A stretch of 64,000 bases of DNA from Arenibacter algicola (GTDB lineage Bacteria > Bacteroidota > Bacteroidia > Flavobacteriales > Flavobacteriaceae): the NCBI RefSeq assembly GCF_018860365.1, contig NZ_JAHKPO010000003.1, positions 124,001 to 188,000 on the forward strand, read 5' to 3'. Below are positions 8,764 to 18,500 of the stretch, in pieces; position 1 is the first letter of the stretch, and every line of letters begins with the position of its first letter. A program made the position numbers and the translations under genes. The notes beneath the pieces are model-generated. The model was not told the DNA's origin. It searched no databases and worked only from the letters and a program-made list of their open reading frames with translations.

Positions 8764-10041
8764 CTAAAAGAAGTCCAACAGGGCCACAATCCCATTATAA
8801 GAGATAATAATTGAAAAAAGAAAAGCGGCATATAATCCTATATTTAGGAAAACACTTGCTTTGTATTTGCCCATTAGCTTTTTATTATTAATCAGTAAAA
8901 TAATTCCAAGTATTACCAGGGGTAATACAAATACATTAAAAACTTGGGACAAAATTTGCATTTCTATAGGGTTGGCGCCAAAAACAGGAACAATTAGGGC
9001 AAATAGACATGCAACGGCCGTAATTATCTTAAACTGTTTGGAAGTGGTGTCCAATTCCCCCGATTGGTAATCGGCCAATAGGATAGGAGCAATCAATAGG
9101 CAGGGAAATATAGAGGACAGACCAGCGCTTAAAGTCCCGAAGAAGAACAGGGTCAATGCGAATTTTCCAGCGACCGGTTCCAGGGTGTTTACCATATCCA
9201 ATACTTTGGTTACCGGTTGACCTTGATGAAACAGAGCTTCGCTGGCTACGGCCATGACCGATGCACTAATAACAAAGACAAGACAGGCGGCTATTATGGA
9301 ATCCTTTTTTTGTTGCTTAAGGTTGTTGATATTCCATCCTTTGCCCTTAACAAATAAAGGTCGGGATAAAAAAGTAGCAGCAGCCATGGTGGTACCTACA
9401 AAGGCGGCCACCATCATTTTACCTCCTTCCACCTTGGGTATGGACGGTATTAATCCTTTAGCGACTTCAATAGGCAAGGGGTAGACCATAAAAAGTGAGA
9501 TAAAAAAGGAAAGTCCCATAATGGTGACGAAAATGACCAATATTTTTTCAAAGAAGGCATACTTCCCTACCATTAGGAAACCGTACATGATTATAATGAC
9601 CACTATGGCAATTATTAAAACGGATTCATATTGAAAGCCTTCCAAATTGGGAAAATAGATGAGGAATATCTCGAAGATAATGTTGGCGGAAATCCCTAAA
9701 ATACCCATTAAAGAATTCCATTGCCCAAATGAAATGCCAATGATTATCATTATGGCAATTAGCTTTCCCCATCTTAGGTGCTTCTTAAAAGCAAATAGGG
9801 CTGTTTCTCCGGTGACCAGGGCGAAATTACCATAGGAATACATTAAGATTCCGGAGAATAGGCAGCTCAGCAACAAAACCCATAGCAATTGCATGCCGTA
9901 GGTGCTTCCTGCAACGATCATGGAGGTTACACTTCCTGTACCGATAGTATATCCAATGGCAAAAATTCCGGGGCCAAAGGCCAGAACCAAAGCCAATAAT
10001 TTTTTTAAAAGTGAATTTTTTTTGGTCTGGTTTTCCATCAA
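8764..10041 (-). CDS. Nramp-superfamily membrane transporter lacking the metal-site motifs
   Basis: The protein has 425 residues with about 11 hydrophobic helices and the overall Nramp (LeuT-fold) pattern, including the opening GPGIFAIGY. The TM1 DPGN motif of Mn/Fe transporters is replaced (GYTIGTGSVTS), and the TM6 MPH motif is replaced by GTTMAAATFLSR. A canonical divalent-metal substrate is therefore unlikely. The gene lies one base after the KDPG aldolase stop on the same strand, so the two are almost certainly co-transcribed. A role in taking up a small organic acid or an unusual ion linked to uronate breakdown is inference. Confidence 0.75.
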   Translation of the reverse strand: MMENQTKKNSLLKKLLALVLAFGPGIFAIGYTIGTGSVTSMIVAGSTYGMQLLWVLLLSCLFSGILMYSYGNFALVTGETALFAFKKHLRWGKLIAIMIIIGISFGQWNSLMGILGISANIIFEIFLIYFPNLEGFQYESVLIIAIVVIIIMYGFLMVGKYAFFEKILVIFVTIMGLSFFISLFMVYPLPIEVAKGLIPSIPKVEGGKMMVAAFVGTTMAAATFLSRPLFVKGKGWNINNLKQQKKDSIIAACLVFVISASVMAVASEALFHQGQPVTKVLDMVNTLEPVAGKFALTLFFFGTLSAGLSSIFPCLLIAPILLADYQSGELDTTSKQFKIITAVACLFALIVPVFGANPIEMQILSQVFNVFVLPLVILGIILLINNKKLMGKYKASVFLNIGLYAAFLFSIIISYNGIVALLDFF

Positions 10042-10042
10042 T

Positions 10043-10711
10043 TTAGTTTCTTAGCTTTATTATAGACCCTAAAGTTTCGCGAACGGTATTTTCAAGTCCA
10101 ACGAAATCCTCATTGGTCAATATTTCTTTACTAATAAGTTGGGATCCCAGTCCTACACAGGTTACGCCGGCATTGAACCATGCCTTTAAGTTGGAAACTT
10201 CAGTAGTGACCCCTCCGGTGGGCATTATGCTTGTCCAGGGTTGTGGTCCTTTAATGGCCTTTACGAATGAAGGACCATAAGTAGATCCGGGAAACAATTT
10301 TACGATTTCGCAACCCAATTCCTCAGCATTGTTAATTTCGGTAAGGGAACCGCATCCAGGAGACCAAAGGACTTTTCTTCTATTACAGGCAATTGCAATA
10401 TCTTCCCTGAGGGATGGGGTTACTATAAAATTGGCCCCCATTTGCATATATAATGAAGCTGCGGCGGCATCGGTAATGGAACCTACCCCGAGAATCATGC
10501 CTGGAAGTTCTTTTATGGCAAATTTGTTCAGTGCTGAGAAAACTTCGAAAGCGAAGTCGCCCCTTGCTGTAAATTCCATTAATCTGGCACCACCATCGTA
10601 GCAGGCTTTTAAAACCTTCTTGCCAAGTGCTATGTCCGAATGGTAGAACAAAGGTACCATTCCGGTTTCCTTCATAATAGTTGCTACTTCTATTCTTGTG
10701 TATTGTGCCAT
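10043..10711 (-). CDS. eda: KDPG/KHG aldolase
   Basis: This 222-residue class I aldolase cleaves 2-keto-3-deoxy-6-phosphogluconate to pyruvate and glyceraldehyde-3-phosphate, the last step of uronate catabolism. The Schiff-base lysine is K138 in VKLFPG. The partner glutamate is E46 in RLMEFT, and the phosphate loop is MPTGGV (about residues 163-168). It lies downstream of the SDR gene but after a strong terminator (10838-10879), so it may have its own promoter. It is translationally coupled or nearly so to the Nramp-like gene. Confidence 0.93.
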   Translation of the reverse strand: MAQYTRIEVATIMKETGMVPLFYHSDIALGKKVLKACYDGGARLMEFTARGDFAFEVFSALNKFAIKELPGMILGVGSITDAAAASLYMQMGANFIVTPSLREDIAIACNRRKVLWSPGCGSLTEINNAEELGCEIVKLFPGSTYGPSFVKAIKGPQPWTSIMPTGGVTTEVSNLKAWFNAGVTCVGLGSQLISKEILTNEDFVGLENTVRETLGSIIKLRN

Positions 10712-10837
10712 ATATTTTTATTACTATTTGGTAGTCTTCCGGGTACTGTAGCAGACGGTATACTTTGGCCAAGAAAAAAGAATTCAGCGTGCCGTTTGCA
10801 AAGACGTGGGCCAAGTATGTGATCTGTAAATACAAAT

Positions 10838-10879
10838 AAATCCGGGAAGAGCCTTTCGGCCTATAAATTCCCGGATTTT
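10838..10879 (-). terminator. Strong terminator after the MFS-SDR unit
   Basis: The 11-bp perfect stem AAATCCGGGAA/TTCCCGGATTT (10838-10848 and 10869-10879) encloses a smaller GCC-TTTC-GGC hairpin. It separates the SDR gene from the aldolase gene. Confidence 0.85.
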
Positions 10880-10911
10880 AATTACTTTTTTACTTATTGT
10901 TTTCTATTTCC

Positions 10912-11676
10912 TTAAATCCCTAAACCTTGTCCACCACCTATTTGGATAGTTTCGGCAGTAAGGAAAGCGGCATCCTTACCAGCTAAAAACGAAATTACAG
11001 AGGCTACTTCCTCAGGTTGTCCTAATCTTCCTAACAAGATATTGTTTTTCCAGGAAGCGAATACTTCTGGTTTGGTAGATTTAATTTCGGTATGGAAAGG
11101 GGTGTCAATGGTACCCGGAGATACCGCATTTACTCTAATTCCATATTCGGCAAGGTCTTTTGCCAATGCCCTGGTTATGGCATGGACACCCGCTTTGGAT
11201 GTTCCATAAATTCCTGCTCCAGGCCCTCCGGCATTCCAGCCTGCAATGGATGTGTAGTTAATGATGGTAGGAAGATCTCCTTTTTTTAGATAAGGTATAG
11301 CAGCTCTTGAAGCGAAAAATACTGAATCCAAGTTTAATGCCATCACAAATCTGTAAAATTCAGTGGTCATTTCTTCAAACCTGGATCTTCCGCCCAGTCC
11401 ACCTGCATTGTTTACTAGAACATCAATTTTTCCATATTTCTTGCCAATTTTATTAATGTTTGCTGTTACTTCGTCTTCCTTGGTAACATCAAATCCGTAA
11501 TATTCAGCAGTGATACCTTCGGCAGTAAGCTCTTTAATTCTTTTAGCTCCTCCTTCATCATCTATACCGTTCAATACTACTGTGTATCCGTCTTTGCCCA
11601 ATCTTTTTGCTACTTCGAAACCAATGCCTCCGGTAGCTCCTGTTATTACTGCTACTTTTCCTTTTGAATTACTCAT
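10912..11676 (-). CDS. SDR-family oxidoreductase, probable DEH reductase
   Basis: This 254-residue classical short-chain dehydrogenase has the Rossmann loop TGATGGIG (residues 12-19), NNAG (89-92), catalytic S143 and the Y157-x-x-x-K161 pair. In alginate catabolism an SDR reduces 4-deoxy-L-erythro-5-hexoseulose uronate (DEH) to KDG. The position directly after the MFS uronate transporter (30 bp gap) supports that role. A second SDR lies at 19218, so which of the two is the main DEH reductase cannot be decided here; FabG-like activity is the alternative. Confidence 0.85.
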   Translation of the reverse strand: MSNSKGKVAVITGATGGIGFEVAKRLGKDGYTVVLNGIDDEGGAKRIKELTAEGITAEYYGFDVTKEDEVTANINKIGKKYGKIDVLVNNAGGLGGRSRFEEMTTEFYRFVMALNLDSVFFASRAAIPYLKKGDLPTIINYTSIAGWNAGGPGAGIYGTSKAGVHAITRALAKDLAEYGIRVNAVSPGTIDTPFHTEIKSTKPEVFASWKNNILLGRLGQPEEVASVISFLAGKDAAFLTAETIQIGGGQGLGI

Positions 11677-11706
11677 ATTTCAATTTTTATATTATTAAAT
11701 TTTAAA

Positions 11707-12990
11707 TTATTCTACTGATTTTATATTCTTTGCGAAATAATAGATAGATCCTACGCCAAGAGGAACGAAAATGGCTATGGCCACAAAAATGGGTGTATAG
11801 GAAACCTTTGCAATTACAGGTACTAAAAAGTTCATGATAATTACAGAAAACACCCCTACCATGCCACCTAGACCGGCCAAAGACCCTACAGATTTACCAC
11901 TAAAAAAGTCGCTAGGTAAGGTTTGGATATTTCCAATGGCAAACTGAAATCCGAATAACACTATAAATACGATCGCAACGAATTTTTCTGGGGTATCTGC
12001 AAACAAAATAGTCGCTATAAGACCCAAGGCCATTATGACGCCACCTATGAAAATAGTGGTTTTCCTACCTTTGTTTATTGAGTTCGTTTTTGAAATAATG
12101 ACTCCAGAAACATAGCCGCCTGCAATACTCCCAATGGCTGCACCTACGTAAGGAACCCAGGCAAACATTCCCACTTCTTTTACATTAAAGCCATACACGT
12201 CAAATAAATATATGGGCATCCAGCCCACAAAGAGCCACCAGATAGGTTCCAAGAAGAATCTACTTGCTACAATGGCCCAAGATTCTTTATAAGAAAGTAT
12301 TTCTTTTAGGCTAAGTCCTTTTTGGTCTTCAGTGGCATTTTGATCGGCTACACTTTGTCCTTCTGAAATAAATTTTTGTTCTTCTTCTGTTATCCAAGGA
12401 TGCTTTTTTGGTCCCGCTTTATTGATTAACAGCCAAGGAATAATCCATAAAAGACCTATGGCCCCTACTATGATAAACGTAACTTCCCAACCATAGGCCA
12501 CAAAAAGGACTGCTATTAGGGGTGGTGCTATAACCGACCCAATGGAGGCACCGGCATTGAACAACCCCTGCGCTATGGCACGTTCTTTTATTGGAAACCA
12601 TTCCGCATTGCTTTTTACGGCACCTGGCCAGTTTCCTGCTTCAGATAATCCTAATGTTGTTCTGAAAAATGCAAGTGATAAAAACCCTCTTACTGTAGAG
12701 TGCAATAAGGTGGATAAACTCCAAATACCAATGCTGATTACATATCCAATCCTGGTACCTACTTTATCGAATAGTTTGCCCGAGAATAATTGTCCCAAGG
12801 CATAAGCTACCATGAAAATATTTAGGATATAGCTATAGTGATCTTTGGTTAGGCCCAAAGAATGGGATATGGAGCCTTCAACATTCTCATTGCCCCACAT
12901 TATGGACAAAGCACTTCTGTCTATATAATTAATAACAGTTGCTAAAAAGATAAGACCGATAATGAACCAACGTAATCCTTTAATTTTCAT
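11707..12990 (-). CDS. MFS transporter, hexuronate (ExuT-like) family
   Basis: This 427-residue protein has 12 predicted helices and the anion:cation symporter features NYIDRSALSIM in TM1 and SEAGNWPG in the TM4 region, typical of ExuT/GudP-like hexuronate and glucarate transporters. It should import alginate-derived monouronate or DEH across the inner membrane. It is followed at 30 bp by an SDR gene and preceded by the GntR-type regulator. Its 224-bp upstream gap holds the leader element shared with susC (13129-13199) but none of the TGGTTAACCA operators. Confidence 0.88.
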   Translation of the reverse strand: MKIKGLRWFIIGLIFLATVINYIDRSALSIMWGNENVEGSISHSLGLTKDHYSYILNIFMVAYALGQLFSGKLFDKVGTRIGYVISIGIWSLSTLLHSTVRGFLSLAFFRTTLGLSEAGNWPGAVKSNAEWFPIKERAIAQGLFNAGASIGSVIAPPLIAVLFVAYGWEVTFIIVGAIGLLWIIPWLLINKAGPKKHPWITEEEQKFISEGQSVADQNATEDQKGLSLKEILSYKESWAIVASRFFLEPIWWLFVGWMPIYLFDVYGFNVKEVGMFAWVPYVGAAIGSIAGGYVSGVIISKTNSINKGRKTTIFIGGVIMALGLIATILFADTPEKFVAIVFIVLFGFQFAIGNIQTLPSDFFSGKSVGSLAGLGGMVGVFSVIIMNFLVPVIAKVSYTPIFVAIAIFVPLGVGSIYYFAKNIKSVE

Positions 12991-13128
12991 AGTATTTTGC
13001 TTTGGTTTGTATTTCTGTTGCTATGTCATTTTAGGCAATAGAGGGTAAGCGGATGAATTATCCGTGCTTTTTTAATACTTGAATTATAGCTGTAAATTTT
13101 AGGAGTATTTAAATATTACTCAATTCCA

Positions 13129-13199
13129 TAGTATTATTTCAAGTATTATTTCCCTTCAGATTATTTTTTTATAAAGCGATAAAAGTGTGCGTTTTTATC
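13129..13199 (-). promoter_or_regulatory. Shared leader element, MFS copy
   Basis: Read on the minus strand this is a hairpin (GATAAAA/TTTTATC, 13193-13199 with 13178-13184) whose loop contains CGCACAC. It is followed by TCTGAAGGGAAATAATAC (13143-13160) and AAATAATACTA (13129-13139). The same arrangement occurs before susC at 18913-18995. It lies 15 bp after the regulator's stop codon and 139 bp before the MFS start. The function is unknown; an RNA element or a second operator are the options. Confidence 0.6.
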
Positions 13200-13214
13200 A
13201 CTTAGTGATTTTTA

Positions 13215-13922
13215 TTAATCTTTAATATTGTAACAATATTGATATAGCATTTTAAAATGTACTTTCATTTTTTCCTTGGCCAATTGGGGGTCTTGGTTCT
13301 TTATAGCTTCATAAATATCCCTATGCTCTTGAATTCCAATAAAAGCGATATTCTTGTCGCATACATGATATTTGGTAAAGTTGGTAATGATCTCTGGTGT
13401 AATAGTCAGCATAAATGTATTTATCGTACTGTTACCGCTTGCCTTGGCAATGGCCAAATGGAACAATAAATCTTCCTGTACGGCATCTTCCCCATTCATT
13501 ACTTTTGCCGAATAGGCCTCCAAAGCCTCCTCTATTTCTGTCAATTCTTCTTTGGATCTTCTCAAAGCTGCCAATCTAACAGTTTTTAGCTCCAACAGTA
13601 TTCTAGTCTCCACCAAGGATTTGAAATCTGGCTTTTCTAACCTTAAAATATCCGTTATCATGCCATTCAATGCCACGGAACCAATATCGGCAACAAACGT
13701 ACCGCTCTGCGGCTTTGATTTTAACAGACCATAGAACTCCAAGGTCTGAATAGCCTCCCTTACGTTGCTTCTGCTTACTTCAAAATTTTCGGAAAGCTTT
13801 CTTTCCGAAGGTAATTTGTCCCCTGGCTCCAGGTTCTTGTAATTTATATAATCCCTGATCTTGGATATAATCTCTTTTTGAATGGCGTCGTTTTCGTTTT
13901 TCGGGAGAATTTCTATTTTCAT
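13215..13922 (-). CDS. GntR/FadR-family transcriptional regulator of the alginate locus
   Basis: The protein has 235 residues: a winged helix-turn-helix of about residues 10-78 (GDKLPSERKLSENFEVSRSN, then VREAIQTLEFYGLL) and a C-terminal FCD ligand domain with the spaced histidines of its metal site (LLFHLAIA, QEHRDIY, KVHFKML). The frame stays open to 13988, but that extension would run through the operator and -7 box at 13945-13974, so the ATG at 13922 is chosen. The operator just upstream implies autoregulation. A GntR repressor of alginate genes (AusR) is known in Zobellia galactanivorans, and this is a likely counterpart. Confidence 0.88.
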   Translation of the reverse strand: MKIEILPKNENDAIQKEIISKIRDYINYKNLEPGDKLPSERKLSENFEVSRSNVREAIQTLEFYGLLKSKPQSGTFVADIGSVALNGMITDILRLEKPDFKSLVETRILLELKTVRLAALRRSKEELTEIEEALEAYSAKVMNGEDAVQEDLLFHLAIAKASGNSTINTFMLTITPEIITNFTKYHVCDKNIAFIGIQEHRDIYEAIKNQDPQLAKEKMKVHFKMLYQYCYNIKD

Positions 13923-13944
13923 GCTAATCTTGTTATGTCGTAAA

Positions 13945-13970
13945 TTGGTTAACCAGTTTGGTGTGTCAAA
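13945..13970. promoter_or_regulatory. Operator 1 (regulator gene)
   Basis: One perfect palindrome TGGTTAACCA (13946-13955) is followed 13 bp on by a degenerate unit TGGTGTGTCA (13959-13968). It is the weakest of the four copies and lies 23 bp before the regulator start, abutting its -7 box. A degenerate half would suit weak autoregulation. Confidence 0.8.
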
Positions 13971-13997
13971 TTTAGGTATAAAAGGCAATCGAGAAAA
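13967..13997 (-). promoter_or_regulatory. Promoter of the regulator gene
   Basis: On the minus strand the -7 box is TAAATTTG (13974-13967), with a 19-bp spacer and a poor -33 box TTTT (13997-13994). The box overlaps the end of operator 1, so bound repressor would cover the start site. Confidence 0.6.
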
Positions 13998-14046
13998 ATA
14001 TTACTTAATTATAATTCCTGCCTTGTTACATTAACTTTGCGATAAT

Positions 14047-14084
14047 AAAAATTTACTGGCCTGACAACAAGCCAGTAAATTTTA
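14047..14084 (-). terminator. Terminator of the susC-susD operon
   Basis: The 13-bp perfect stem AAAATTTACTGGC/GCCAGTAAATTTT (14048-14060 and 14071-14083) has a 10-nt loop. It sits about 150 nt after the susD stop, leaving a 3' stretch (14085-14232) in which I see no gene. Confidence 0.85.
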
Positions 14085-14232
14085 AAACAATAACTAACTA
14101 AAACTACCAATCCTTTATGGGTGGGGTCCCACTTGTTTATATACCTTTACTTTTAAGGCTCCACTTCCGACTTTAAAACCACAAGCTGACAAATACTTTG
14201 TTGTCCCTAGTCTGAAGATAATTAGCTGCTTT

Positions 14233-15567
14233 TTAATAACCATCATTTTGGGTAATAACTCCATCGCTAGCAAGAATTTCTGAGTTTGGTATAGGAAACA
14301 CATAGTAATCACTGCTAATCGTTGCTCCCATTTCCGCATCTACTCTACCTGTCCTTACCAAATCGAACCATCTGTGGCCTTCTAGGGCCAACTCCACTCT
14401 TCTTTCGTCAGCAATTGCCTGTCTAACGTCAGCTTGTGAGCTTACTGTTCCAGTTAAACTATTTAAACCCGCTCTTGTTCTTATAGGATCCAATAATGGA
14501 AGTACAGTTGATGCAGGAGCGCTATTTTCATTCAGTGCTTCTGCGTACATTAGAATAACATCGGATAACCTCAATTCTATATAGTCCTGTTCCAAAGCTC
14601 CAGTATATTTCTTACTGCCATTCATATTATCCGTATCAATAGTAAGCGCCTTTCTTAAATCCGTACCTCCACCACCAGCGCTACTGTCGTCAAAAGCGGC
14701 AATTAAGCGTGGGTCTAAAGGCGTAAGGGCTTTTGTATCTGCCCCGGTAAACCATCCTACAAATGTGGTGGCTGAGCCATAGGCGTTTGGAATTGAAGTT
14801 GATAATTGGGTTGCAAATATGATTTCCGAATTACCGTCGACTACAACGTTGGCAAAGTCGCTTTCCAGACTTATCCCTGCGGCAGCAGCACCGCTTATAA
14901 CAGTTCCAAGCGTTGTTGCAGCTTCCGGAAAATTACCTCTGTACATATATACCTTTCCAAGAAAACCCTGAGCTGCGATTTTGGATGCGCGCCCACTTGC
15001 CAATCCAGAATTGTCCAAACCAGCTATTGCAGCCTGAAAGTCTGGGATGATCACGTTATTGTACACGTCGGCAGCCGGTTGTCTTGTTAAAATGGACAAA
15101 TCGGAAGGGCTGGGTGTAGGGGATAAATTCACGGTGACATCACCAAAAACCATCACCAATTTAAAGTAGGACAGAGCTCTTAAGAATTTAGCCTCAGCTA
15201 TCTCCTTAGGCTTGGTTGAATTTTCAATGACATTATTGGCACTTAAGATTGCCTTGTACATATTGCTATAGAATGGTCTAAAAAATTGTTCCACCAAATC
15301 TAAACCTCCTAAATCTGCATTGTAGGTGTCAAATGCCGTATATGGGCTTTCTAACATCAACATATTGTCGGCCCTAAAGTCGCCCATCACACCCATTGGT
15401 GTTGAACCACCGGTCTGATAGTAATACGCCGCATTCAAAACGGGTCCAAATTCCTCCAAACCACTGGATTCAAGTAATAAAGGTGGTGTTTGATCCAAAT
15501 CGTTATCACATGATGTTATCAACAACAAGGAAACTATTACTAAATATATAGATTTCATTTTTTTCAT
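14233..15567 (-). CDS. susD: SusD-family glycan-binding lipoprotein
   Basis: This 444-residue lipoprotein has a lipobox ending in LLITSC shortly after the N-terminus. It then shows the RagB/SusD pattern: TPR-like helices with AEAKFLRALSYFKLVMVFGD, the ADERRVELALEGHRWFDLVR motif near the C-terminus and a terminal region FPIPNSEI...NDGY. It caps the SusC channel and binds alginate oligosaccharides at the cell surface. It starts 10 bp after susC ends. The ATG at 15567 is preferred over the in-frame codon at 15591, which lies inside the susC coding sequence. Confidence 0.95.
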   Translation of the reverse strand: MKKMKSIYLVIVSLLLITSCDNDLDQTPPLLLESSGLEEFGPVLNAAYYYQTGGSTPMGVMGDFRADNMLMLESPYTAFDTYNADLGGLDLVEQFFRPFYSNMYKAILSANNVIENSTKPKEIAEAKFLRALSYFKLVMVFGDVTVNLSPTPSPSDLSILTRQPAADVYNNVIIPDFQAAIAGLDNSGLASGRASKIAAQGFLGKVYMYRGNFPEAATTLGTVISGAAAAGISLESDFANVVVDGNSEIIFATQLSTSIPNAYGSATTFVGWFTGADTKALTPLDPRLIAAFDDSSAGGGGTDLRKALTIDTDNMNGSKKYTGALEQDYIELRLSDVILMYAEALNENSAPASTVLPLLDPIRTRAGLNSLTGTVSSQADVRQAIADERRVELALEGHRWFDLVRTGRVDAEMGATISSDYYVFPIPNSEILASDGVITQNDGY

Positions 15568-15577
15568 GATTTCTTTA

Positions 15578-18500
15578 TTAAAAATTAACATTTACACCCA
15601 AAGTAAAACTTCTCACAATAGGGCTTGCACCTTCTTGGTATCCGTAGGTGGTTGGACCCGCATAACCATCATTTTCGATCTCTACACCTTCAGGGTTAAA
15701 TGAGGTATAATTATCTGCCATTATATACAACAAATTGGTGGCTGCAACATATACCCTCATAGAACCTATGCCAATTTTATCCGTTAAGTCAGGATCAAGA
15801 GTATACCCTAAGGTTATGTTTCTTAGAGCGGTAAAGGAAGCATCTTGAATCCCAGAACCATGTGCATTTCTAGTCTCTTGATAAAACTTGCCACTGGCAT
15901 CAGCAATACCGTCATTATTGGCATCAAAACTGGACTTTAATCTACCTCCAAATTGTGATTTCCAGTAAATGGGGTCTATATTGTAAAGTTCTGCTCCTTG
16001 AGATCCTTGGAATTGGAACGAAAAATCAAAATTCTTTATGCTCATGGAACTAGAAAGTCCCCAATAGAAATCCGGTGTTGCGGATCCTAACTTTACATAA
16101 TCTCCTTCATAGGTAATTTCTCCGTCACCGTTTTGGTCTACAACATACCATTCTCCGGCACCAAATCCAACGCCTCTGGATGGATCTGACATATGTATCG
16201 TTTCAACCTCACCAGTTACTTCATAACCCCACATTTCACCAATTTCACCTCCTACATAGTTTCTAAATTCAGGACCTCTACCACTCGGTCCACCGTAAAT
16301 TTGCCTGGGCAGTTCGGTCAGTTCACCTAGATTGGTAATTTCTGATTTAGCAGTTGATAAATTGGCGTTGATATTCCAAGAGAAGTTTTGATTGGTAATT
16401 ATTTTTGTATTAAGTTCAAATTCCAAACCGGAACTGGTCACATCACCGCGATTAAGTTTTATAGCTGGTGTTCCAAGAACTTCAGAAACACTTTGATTGA
16501 TCAACATATCTTGTACATCGGACGTATAGTAATCTACACTCAATCTAATTCGGTTATTTATAAACCCTGTATCAACCCCATAGTTTGTCTCTTTATTGGT
16601 TTGCCATGTTAGATCTGGGTTTGCTATATCCTCAGGAATTAGAAACCCTGTCCCGAAAGCGGTCGGTGAGGTACCTAGAATACTTAAGGAGTTGTATGAC
16701 CCTAAGAAGGAAGCGGTTCCTAAAGACCCGGTACTAAACCTAAGTTTAAATAGGCTAAACGCATCAGCATTTCCGAAAAAAGATTCATTATGAATATTCC
16801 AGCCTAAGGATAGTGCTGGGAATACTGCGTATTTTTCATTGGCTCCAAATCGTGAATCACCATCTCTCCTAATGGATGCCGATAATAGATAACGATCATC
16901 AAACGCGTAGGCAATTCTTCCAAAAAAACCATTTCTTGATTGAGTCTCATCTATCTCGTTGGTAATCACATCTGCAGGATCAAAAAAGTCATAATTTAAA
17001 GGTAGGCCAAATGGGACGTTCGATCCATTGTTGACAATTCCCTTATAATAGGTATTTACAAACTCCATTCCCGCCACCGCAGAAATATCGTGCTTATCAG
17101 CAAATACTTTTGCATAATTTAAAGTAGTTGTACTTAACACGGTAGATTTTTTTATATTGGATATATCCAACTCTGTTTGATTGGAACGTTGTTGGCCATC
17201 CGATAATATTCCGTGATATTCGTAGGTCTGGGTATCTTCAAGATCTGCTCCAAAAACGGTTTTAATATTTAAACCCTCTATGATTTCATATTGTAGATAA
17301 GAACTTACGTTCCCAAAATATGTCTTTTTCCATCTTTGTGAATTATCAAACTTCGCCGCTACACCTGCATCTCCTGTTCCTCCAATACCATTTTGATTTC
17401 TACCGTATTGCCAATCGTGAACTACATCACCTGGTTGCAGATCATAGATACTTGTAGGATCCAGACCTATACCTCTATAATCTTGGTCAAATGATCTGCC
17501 TATGTTATTTCCTGTAAATCCAGAATTAAATAATGCCTGTCTTTTTTGATCCAATTGTTGAACGAAATCTATTGAGGCTTGCGTATGGTATATAGGACTT
17601 ATGCTATATGATCTCAAAAGATCTCTCATTTCCCAAGGAACAATATCTTGCTTGCCATAATATCCGTTCATACTCAATCCGGCCTTTAATTTGGCACCCA
17701 AGTTGGCATCTAGGTTCATACGTCCGTTATATCTTTCATAACCTTGCCCTTTTACAATACCTTCAGTGTTCAGATAGCCAAGGGAGGCAAAAGCTTTTAT
17801 ATTTTCAGACCCTCCGCTCACGCTGAAATCATGGCTAGTTGAACTACCATTTTTGAAAAGCCAATCTTCTATACTTACTACATCAGGCGCATTAGCGTAT
17901 GCATCCAGTCTGTAAGCCAATAAACCTGGGTCGGTTTCGGAAAGATCATAAGCACTAGTTTGTAACTCATTGGCCCATTCCCCTGCAGTCTTAAGCATTT
18001 CAATGTCCTTTACATACTTGCTTGAAGTGCTTGTATATGAATTGTAATTAAAATTGACTTTTCCTGCTTTACCTTTTTTGGTGGTTACCAAAATAACACC
18101 ATTTGCACCCAAAGAACCATAAATAGCAGCTGAAGCAGCATCTTTTAATACCTCTAAGCTTTCTATATCGTTAGGGTTAACGGTTGCTAGATTACCTGAA
18201 ATTGGATAGCCATCCACAACAATTAACGGCCCTGAGTCACCTGAAACAGATGAAGCTGCCCTTATTTGGATCTTTGGATCGGCACCAGGTTCTCCGCTTT
18301 GATTTTGAATCCTTACCCCAGACAACTTACCTGCCAGAGCATCATCCACACGGGCCACTTGAACAGCAGCAACCTCATCCCCGCCTACTTTGGCTACCGC
18401 TCCGGTAAGATGTGATTTTTTTATAGTACCATATCCAACTACCACAACCTCATCAAGTTGACTTGCATCTTCTTGCAGGGTGATATTCAATTGTTCTTGA

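Noticed and set aside
13923-13988. N-terminal extension of the GntR-type regulator by 22 residues
   Set aside because: It would translate through the operator and -7 box and shows no resemblance to the family's N-terminus; the ATG at 13922 fits better.
14115-14339. Minus-strand frame overlapping the susD end
   Set aside because: Most of it is susD in another frame; the remainder is the 3' stretch before the terminator.
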